Assembly: GCF_019320115.1 (NCBI RefSeq)
Contig: NC_089597.1
Span: 121,878,951-121,942,950, forward strand
Reading direction: 5' to 3'
Source: Miscanthus floridulus
Taxonomy: Eukaryota > Streptophyta > Magnoliopsida > Poales > Poaceae
Length of the DNA stretch: 64,000 nucleotides
Shown: positions 57,246-64,000 of the stretch, piece after piece
How positions within the stretch are numbered: position 1 is the stretch's first letter
Layout: every line of letters begins with the position of its first letter
Translations under genes and position numbers: made by a program
Notes under the pieces: generated by a model
What the model was told of the DNA's origin: nothing
Database searches by the model: none
What the model saw: only the letters and a program-made list of their open reading frames with translations

Positions 57246-60200
57246 TGTAACACCTCGGTATTAAGCATGCATTAACATTCCATTCCATGAGCATAATCAT
57301 CATCACCTCATGCATAAGCATCATTCATGCATTTCATTTCGAAAGAAATGAAGTATCATTTCATGTGGTGCTTAAATTGATTGAAATTCATTATGTTTAA
57401 AATAATGTAAAATGCCATGCTCATGTTTGGATGCCATGATTACTTGTTTTGATCACTAAATTAACTTGGAAATATTTAGGATGCAATTTGGAGCAAAGTT
57501 TATATTCAAAGTTTTGCCAAATTATGCATTTAAAATAATTCTTCAAAATTAGGGTTTTGGGATTTAATTTACTTTAAATCTATAGTTCAAAATCTATTTG
57601 GAATTTGACTTTGGTCATAAAAGCAAAGTTGTAGAGAATAAATTATTGAGCAACTTTTATTTTTGGGCCAAAGTTTGAAACTGCTTTGAAATTGCTCAAA
57701 ATTTGCATTGAATGAAATAGGAATAGAAAATAATTTGAAACATGTTTTTTTCTTCCTTTGTGGGCCTCACGCCTCGCATCCCGGCCCAGTCCGCAAGCCG
57801 GCCTGGCCTACCTCCGCACCGTGCTCCTGCTCCCGTGCGCCGTGCCCTACCAGCGCCAGAGCGCGCACGCCACGTGGAGGCCATGCGCCGGCGAGTTCGC
57901 CGCGCGGCACCACCGGCCTGCCCCACGCCCCTCCTGTCGTGCCTACACCCGCCGCGCCGCGTCTGCCACCCCCTCCTCCATCTCATTTGCTTCCTCTCTT
58001 CCGCCAACGCAAGCAGCAGCAGTGCATGCACCCACCACCACCCGCACAAGCACCATCACCGGCGTTGGCCGTTTCGGCCGCTCCCGTTCGCCAGGGCTAG
58101 CTCCGTCTGGCCCTGAGCACCGCCTCCACCTCGCGCACCTCATGCTCGCGTCGCTTTGCCATGGTAAGCTCCCCTTTCTCGGGAATTGCTCGCCAGAGCA
58201 TGACCGAGCTTACCGGAGAGCTCCGCTCCCGTGGACGCCCCCTCTCCACTCCACCTCTCTCCATCCTTTCACGCGCGTGAGCACCGCCTTGCCCTCATAA
58301 ATCTCGTGCGCGCCTCCCCGTGCCCTGCCGTGGCCGGAGTTGGCGTACCGCCGACGAGCCATGCCACCGCTCCGCCATGCGCACCATCGAGCTCACTTCT
58401 GAGCTCCTCTAGTGCCTTCTCTTGGTGCACCGTGTTCGCCTCGTCGCGGGTGAGCTGCTGGTGGTGACCGCACCGTCGGCTAGCTCACCGTCGACGAGAG
58501 CCGGCCGGTCAGCTCCGCCCCTGTTTCGGTCTGACCGACATGTGGGGCCTTTGACCCATGGGGGCCCACTCGTCAGCGCCCTGACTCGGGTCTGGGTGCA
58601 CAGCACCGGGTGCACCCAGCGTTTTCATCGGCTGGTTTTTAAAAGGATTTATGAAATGATTTTCCAGAAAATGTTAAATGTTTCCAAAAAGTCATAACTT
58701 GCTCAAAATAGCTCCAAATTTATTGAAACAAATTTTGCTAGGTTTCTTGTGACTAGATCTATCTGTTAAAAATATTGCATGTCAAATTTGTGATACTTTT
58801 CTGTGTAGCTTTATTTAAATTGAATAAATGCTGATTTCTTGGAAAATGTATAGTAAATAGAATATAGGTCAGAAAAATATGGTGCTAATTTTGTTGATCT
58901 ATTTAGGTGATGTAATTTCTGTTAAAAATATATAACATACATGTTATGTGGAAAGATTTGGCTAGGTAGGTTATGTGTATTAATTGCTGACTTCTTGTAA
59001 AATTACTAGGGCTAAAAATATGAATAATACATGTAGGTGAAACTTTTAGTACAGTGATTGTATGCTATGAAGATCATGGGAAAAATACCAAATCTGTTGT
59101 TTGACTCTTTTCGTAGTATAAAGTATTTTCATGCTGAATTATCCGCCATAGTTTGTCATTTTTGTGTAGGCTGTTATACTCATCTAAATGCCATGAAAAT
59201 TTTATGGTAGCCTACTTAGAGTAGTACTATGCTACTGTAATTTTCTTAGATTTTTATGAGCACAAGAGATATATGTTGCTGTTGTAGCCTTCTTTAATTC
59301 ATGATTAGTTAATAATGTTTGCTTTGGTGTATCTTTGAAGCATCTTAGATTGCCATGGTGACTTGGCATGTTATTACAGTGGTTGTAGTAGTAGTATAGT
59401 GGTATATGTTCTTGGATGATGTTGGCTACCTTATAGCAGGACTTTACTTCTACTATGCCCAATAAAGTTAAACATGTTCATCTACATTTCATGTATCATG
59501 ATCATTACATGTCATCTCTTCGATGCACCTATGCATTAGCACTCATACATCTGCATCATATAGGATCGTAGGAGGAGTTGCTAGCAGTAATTTAGGAAGA
59601 GCAGATCGGGACAGATCCACAAGAAGTCCAGGCACAGGAGGTGCCAAAGGAAGAGGAGTCGGGAGAGGACTTGCCCGAGTGCGTGGATCATCAACCTAGT
59701 TCGTTCGAACGAGGCAAGCCCCGGAGCATTCTAAGTCTCCTACTTTATAAAAGCAATTCTTTCTATATATATGAGTTTATATATTGTTGCATTAAGTGGT
59801 AGGAGTTGATTGAAACCGTTGATGTATTTATTACTATCCTTGCCTACCTTACTACCTTGTTACCCTGTTAGGTCTGGATCGAATAACTGCTTAGCCTTGC
59901 TTAGACCGGTAGCGATCAGTGATAATCCGATCACCTATATTATAGGTGGTTACTGGAAGAATTTAGCTATGGAAAGAATGATATCCTAGAATTAACCATG
60001 TGTGATGGATAATTGAAGACCGGACGAAAAAAGTTGGAGGCAACCAGACAGGGTTCTGGGGTGCTATTAGTTTCCATCTGTGTCGATTAAGGACCGATCG
60101 TTGCTCGTCCCTCTTGTCATGTTGAACGCATGCCTCACATTTAGCTAGCCGAATAAAGTACCTTTCGACCGCGAAGCTAGTGATACTATTCGAGCCAGGA

Positions 60201-61220
60201 TAAACCCGGATTGGCAGACTGGTGCTGAAGGGGGTATGATGGGGATGCGAAGAGTGAGCCCAAGGTGTGTCCTGGCAGTTGGGCGGTCCCTGGGTAGTGC
60301 GGTCCCCGGCTGTTATCCCGCGGCTACTTGGAAAGTGTCATTGGTGATCTAAGCGACCTTGACGGGGGAAGCATGGTTTGTGTGAGGAATAAATCACCAG
60401 TTGGTTAGGAATCGATTCGAATCGCCATCGCTCCTGGATAGTGAACACTTGACTCGAGCTACGACATCGTAGTAATTATTATGGAACAATGATGGTTATC
60501 TGGATGATATGGAATATGCTAAATCTAAATTGGTAACTGGATGTTATTGATTAATCAAGTGATTGCTATAGTATAGGTGCTTACCTAGATGGATAGGTCA
60601 TAATAAAGATGATGCAAAGTACTTAAAATGGTTTCTTCATGATAGCTTATGCTTTTCGCAAATAAGTCAGCCAGCCCACTAAAGAAAGCCTTGCATAATC
60701 CTTGGTGTCGCTTTATTTTGGTTTGAGACGGATAAGTCTAGCTGAGTACCTTCTCGTACTCAGGGCGTTGTTCCCATTGTTGTTGCAGATGGTCAAATGT
60801 ACTATGGCTATTGCATTAACTGCCTATACCCGGTGATGGATGACAACTAGGATCAAGGGCAATGGTCACTCCGTATCTCTCCTCTGATGCTTTTGTTGGA
60901 AATGACTACCTACTGGCACTGTATTGGAACTAAAAGTTGTGTGTGACTTGAAAACTATTTGCTTTCGCTATTTCAGATTGAACCTAGTTTGTAATAACTT
61001 TATATTCTAAACTCCGATGTATCCTACTGTCATTGCGAACTTTATGTAACATGTGACGGTACTTGCTAAACTTGTACGATCTTAGTTTGTATGTCGATTG
61101 GTTTGAAATCCTTCATGGTTTCATGGACTACCGAGTTATACGAGCTTAAGTTTGCTAAATTATCTGCTTCGGCGGAAGATTTCCTTACTTAATCTCGTAT
61201 AATTGGTTGGTTCTGTTACA
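57246..61220 (+). repeat. Del-like 5' LTR, 3,975 bp
   Basis: Starts TGTAACACCTCGG in the MULE-2 TIR and ends TTCTGTTACA two bases before the PBS (TGTAACA/TGTTACA inverted ends). 57750-58620 is GC-rich, giving spurious open frames; the remainder is AT-rich. I see no convincing gene inside. Confidence 0.85.
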
Positions 61221-61222
61221 GC

Positions 61223-61234
61223 TGGCATCAGAGC
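61223..61234 (+). other. primer binding site, initiator tRNA-Met type
   Basis: TGGCATCAGAGC, one base off the common TGGTATCAGAGC used by many plant LTR elements (a T where C is seen here), two bases past the LTR end. Confidence 0.85.
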
Positions 61235-62044
61235 AAGGTTTAGTAGGTTACTGTTCATGTGTGTATTTAAAACAAAAGAGTTTTGTGTTACAAAACTAAT
61301 TGCAAACTATAGTATATAGGTGTTTCAACCTCTAATTAAAAACTTAAGAGTGTGCTAGTGGTCATATCATTTATGCCCAGTTAAGGACTCTAGGTGGCTT
61401 ATTTAAGTACTGACTTGGGGGTCTTTGCATCATATTTCTATTTCGTTGCTCTTACGATGTGCTATAGTATGAGTGCCATTTACTTGAGTGGTAATGTATA
61501 GATCCATTGCCTCTACGCCTCAGTAAGTGAGAGCATGATCGGATACACTGCCAATCTAGGGAAGTGCTTATATGATGCCGTATTATTTACATGCCATACG
61601 CGTGTTTGTATGAAGGCATCCAATGTGTGGGGAATTCTGTCCTGTGGTGACGATGCCATCGAGAGGATGATGGTTCGGGTAGTTGCTACCATTGTACGTG
61701 TATCTAGGGATGCATGTAGAATGAGTAGATTACTTTACTGCTTTTGTGCATATTTTTCATACTATCAGGGTTTGGGCTGAAGTGGATCTTTTGCAGGAAC
61801 ATAACAGCGCTATTATGTAGTACGTATTAGCTACGTTTATCAGAGACCGTTGTATGCCACCGTCTATGCCGCTAGCAATTGTTATTTTTCCTAAGTTTGT
61901 GAGAACGTACGAAACATGCATGCATCATGTTGTTACATATCATTCATGGCATTGTTCCTCCCCTTATAAGTTGATTATCTCATTTTGATAAAAATGACAA
62001 CTTAACCTTGTTCTCATGTGAGTAATAAAACAAATTTGCTACAG
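61235..62044 (+). other. leader between PBS and the extra frame
   Basis: No gene. It ends in TTTGCTACAG directly before ATG 62045, a good splice acceptor, so the frame below may be reached by splicing from a donor upstream. Confidence 0.55.
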
Positions 62045-63100
62045 ATGGCACGCACAAAGCAGACTGCTCGCAAGTCCACCAGAGGCAGAGCTCCTCGCCA
62101 TCATCTTGCTCCACGTACCCGTTAGCGCCACACGTTTCTTGGAGAGTTTGGGATGCCTACACTCTTATGGAGAGTGCTCAACTATGTAGGCTATCCTGAT
62201 GGAATGGAGCCTCGCTACTTCTGGACAAATGAGTAGTTGGGGGAAGGTCTCTTGGTTACTGTGGAGGTCATTGTACGTCCCTAAGGTGACAGTTCTGAGT
62301 GGACTAGTTGGCGTTATGAGTCAACTGGTAGGACTACTGAAGAAGCAGCTGACAGGGCAGCCTTTGGTATACTGAGGGATATCATGGATTGTTTTCCTCC
62401 GGAGTTGGTAGCTGCTTTAGTTGGAGTCTTTTCGAGAGGCAACCCCTCCACTGACTCATGGTAGCAAGCAAGAGGAAGATCTCTGGAGATTGGTGCAGCA
62501 GAAGGACAGAATAGTGATAACCCTACCATGAGCGCCATGTTCGCAGTGATGAAGGCTTTCAATGGAGTAGAAGGTAGCCTGAGACGTGTGTCTGGTGCTC
62601 TTGGTCATGCCTGAGATGACCGACGTCAACTTCAGAGGGATCACGACACCGAGATTGAGAGGCTCAGTGCAGAGATGGCTCAGTTGACTCATCAGAGGGA
62701 TCAGGTGACCTAGAGGACTGGAGCCTATGAGGGAGACATGCATGCACTGAGAGAGCAGGTCGAGCATTTGACCACTACCAACAGGAATGCTGAGTGCATG
62801 TTGATCCATGTGCTCCACTAGAGGAATGAAGCCTGGTCCACAGAAGATGTTCTGAGAGCTCAATAGGTTGAGCTAGAGCAGCAGCTGGCCAATGCAGAAG
62901 AGTACAACGACAACCTACATGAGGAGGTTCATCAGCTAAATAACCAGCTCCACCCTTACATTTCGCCTGGAGCCATAGAGATGGATCTAGATGAGGACGA
63001 GGATCCCGAAGAGCTTGAGGCACCAGCTAATAATGACAACGATGATGTAGATAGTGACGATGTCGACATCTCCAACCTAGACAGCGACCACGATGAGTAG
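62045..63100 (+). pseudogene. extra ORF with histone H3-like N-terminus, coiled coil and acidic tail
   Basis: 351 codons in one frame from ATG 62045 to TAG 63098. It begins MARTKQTARKST, then R-G-R-A-P-R-H-H-L-A. Against the histone H3 tail (residues 1-21) 17 positions agree. Lys4, Lys9 and Ser10 are kept; H3 Gly12, Lys14, Lys18 and Gln19 are Arg, Arg, His, His. No H3 globular fold follows. Next come an unassigned block (EPRYFWTNE to VFSRGNPSTDS, codons 57-137), a heptad-rich coiled coil (EIERLSAEMAQLTHQRDQV, EQVEHLTTTNRN, VELEQQLANAEEYNDNLHEE; about codons 200-300) and an Asp/Glu-rich end (DLDEDEDPEELE, DVDSDDVDISNLDSDHDE). Eight in-frame stops (62123, 62234, 62282, 62462, 62612, 62711, 62819, 62864) disrupt it; all can be read as former CAG, CAA or CGA. 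The first stop would leave a 26-residue peptide. Function unknown. Confidence 0.9.
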
Positions 63101-63470
63101 GCTAGTAGTTATTGCACTAGCTACTAGGGTTTCGTTTACGACGACCTTTTGCATGGTCGACATGTCTGGCATGTACTCATGAGTAGAAAGACTAAGACCT
63201 TGATGTAATGTTGGAAAACTTGGATGTGTTTGTGGTGATATCTGAACGTCAAAAGTCCAGTGTATGTATGCTGCCAATTTGGTTGTATTGGACGCGACGT
63301 GTGCATTTCAGTAATCTAATTAGTAATGTTGTGTTGATTGGAATGACTTATTGTGCCCCTATTTTATTGTATGAAGTTATTCTCTCCAGTGAAGTCAGAA
63401 TGGCATAATTTTTTATTCGCCTGCAATTTCTACAACATCGTCTAATAATTACTATTGCTGAAATATGCAG
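63101..63470 (+). other. spacer/intron before gag
   Basis: Non-coding. It ends AATATGCAG directly before ATG 63471, a canonical acceptor, paralleling the acceptor before the H3-like frame. Confidence 0.6.
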
Positions 63471-64000
63471 ATGCTGAACACTCATCGTAACATGTATGAC
63501 ATGACTGAGGAAGGTGGCAGTGCCACTGGGAATGAGAACCGTGATCCACCACCACCACCTCCTCCTCCACCGTACACCGCGGAATAGTTCTTCGCACAGT
63601 TCCTTGGAAGTCAGTGCAACATGGAGGGCATGCAGCAGAACATGGAAGCTGCATTGTGCCATATTGCCAACAACACCCGCCGTGGGTTAAACCCAGGTGG
63701 ACATGAAGCAAATCAGCATAGTAGTTTCAAGGACTTTATGGACACTAGACCACCAATTTTCAAGGAAGCGGTAGAGCCCTTGGATGCAGAAGAGTGGATA
63801 AACACCATGGAAGATAAGTTTTGCGTTCTAAGGATGATAGAAGTATTGAAGACAGAGTATGCAACTCATCAGCTGCAAGGCCCTGCAAGAATGTGGTGGA
63901 AGCACCACCACACCACTTTTCCTCCCAATGCCCACATTACTTGGAGGGAATTCACTAAGGCCTTTCGTGGAGTTTACATTCCCCCTGGTTTGACCGAAAT
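63471..64000 (+). pseudogene. Del-like gag, 5' part (continues beyond window)
   Basis: MLNTHRNMYDMTEEGGSATG, a proline run, then the retrotransposon gag domain (DTRPPIFKEAVEPLDAEEWINTMEDKF, YATHQLQGPARMWWKHH). A TAG at 63585 interrupts the frame after Pro-rich residues (AE-stop-FFAQFLGSQ; probably CAG before). The frame is otherwise open to the window end. Confidence 0.88.

Larger units (their letters stand above)
57246..64000 (+). mobile_element. Del/Tekay-like Ty3/gypsy retrotransposon, 5' part
   Basis: A long 5' LTR (57246-61220), a PBS of the initiator-Met type, an extra reading frame with a histone H3-like start (62045-63100), then gag (63471 on). The rest lies outside the window. The long LTR, the TGGCATCAGAGC primer site and the gag phrase FPPNAHITWREFTKAFRGVYIPPGLTE point to the Del/Tekay chromovirus group. 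The lineage call needs the missing integrase and chromodomain. Confidence 0.85.

Noticed and set aside
62045..62125. A genuine histone H3 gene or pseudogene
   Set aside because: Only the tail matches; the rest of the 351-codon frame has no histone fold and sits between PBS and gag of an LTR element.

Overview
The window is nuclear DNA of a grass, most likely a panicoid of the sorghum/sugarcane/Miscanthus group. That placement is inference: it rests on the mix of grass-type elements (Tourist and Stowaway MITEs, an En/Spm CACTA element, Mutator-like elements carrying plant mobile domain genes, Athila, Tat and Del-like Ty3/gypsy elements) and on spliced, intron-containing genes. Nearly everything here is transposable element, stacked in nests. 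I can support only two ordinary host genes: an apparently intact eight-exon gene for a DTW-domain tRNA modification enzyme (30367-33701, +), and an L-type lectin receptor-like gene (10705-23092, +) that has been cut apart.

Left part (1-10.7 kb): a Ty1/copia 3' half with its LTR, an unassigned GC-rich stretch, a 5'-truncated LINE (-), a 100-N assembly gap, and an Athila gypsy fragment (-) followed by a Tourist-like MITE. Middle-left (10.7-26.6 kb): the lectin gene starts at 10705. It is split by a 343-bp MITE (TSD TAA), by a complete 11,215-bp CACTA element (11189-22403, TSD AGT), and then ends at the LTR of a second, inverted copy of the copia family (23093-26640, -). The CACTA element carries a GRF zinc-finger/membrane gene, a TNP2-type transposase and a TNPA-like gene ending in a Ulp1 protease domain. 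It also has a 91-bp palindrome of its subterminal motif inside, just upstream of the second gene.

Middle (26.6-34.5 kb): several MITEs with clear target duplications, then the DTW gene. A 533-bp Mutator-type MITE plus an 82-bp tandem duplication lies directly upstream of its start codon.

Right part (34.5-64 kb): a 4.8-kb MULE (34466-39296) with about 300-bp terminal inverted repeats, a decayed MURA transposase and a linked plant mobile domain (PMD) gene. Next is a second MULE (about 39490-57245) carrying a PMD gene and a fragment of plastid rps7. This second MULE is interrupted by a full 13,446-bp Tat-lineage gypsy element (41997-55442, TSD GTGTG), which itself holds a 2,370-bp solo LTR (44344-46713, TSD CCCGG). 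The right inverted repeat of the second MULE is cut at 57246 by a Del/Tekay-like gypsy element with a 3,975-bp LTR that runs off the window.

The most striking item is in that last element. Between its primer binding site and gag lies an extra 351-codon reading frame (62045-63100) whose first residues reproduce the histone H3 tail (MARTKQTARKST and onward, 17 of the first 21 tail residues identical). It continues into a coiled coil and a very acidic C-terminus. Its eight in-frame stops are all explicable by C-to-T changes and there is no frameshift, so it was a real protein in the recent past.
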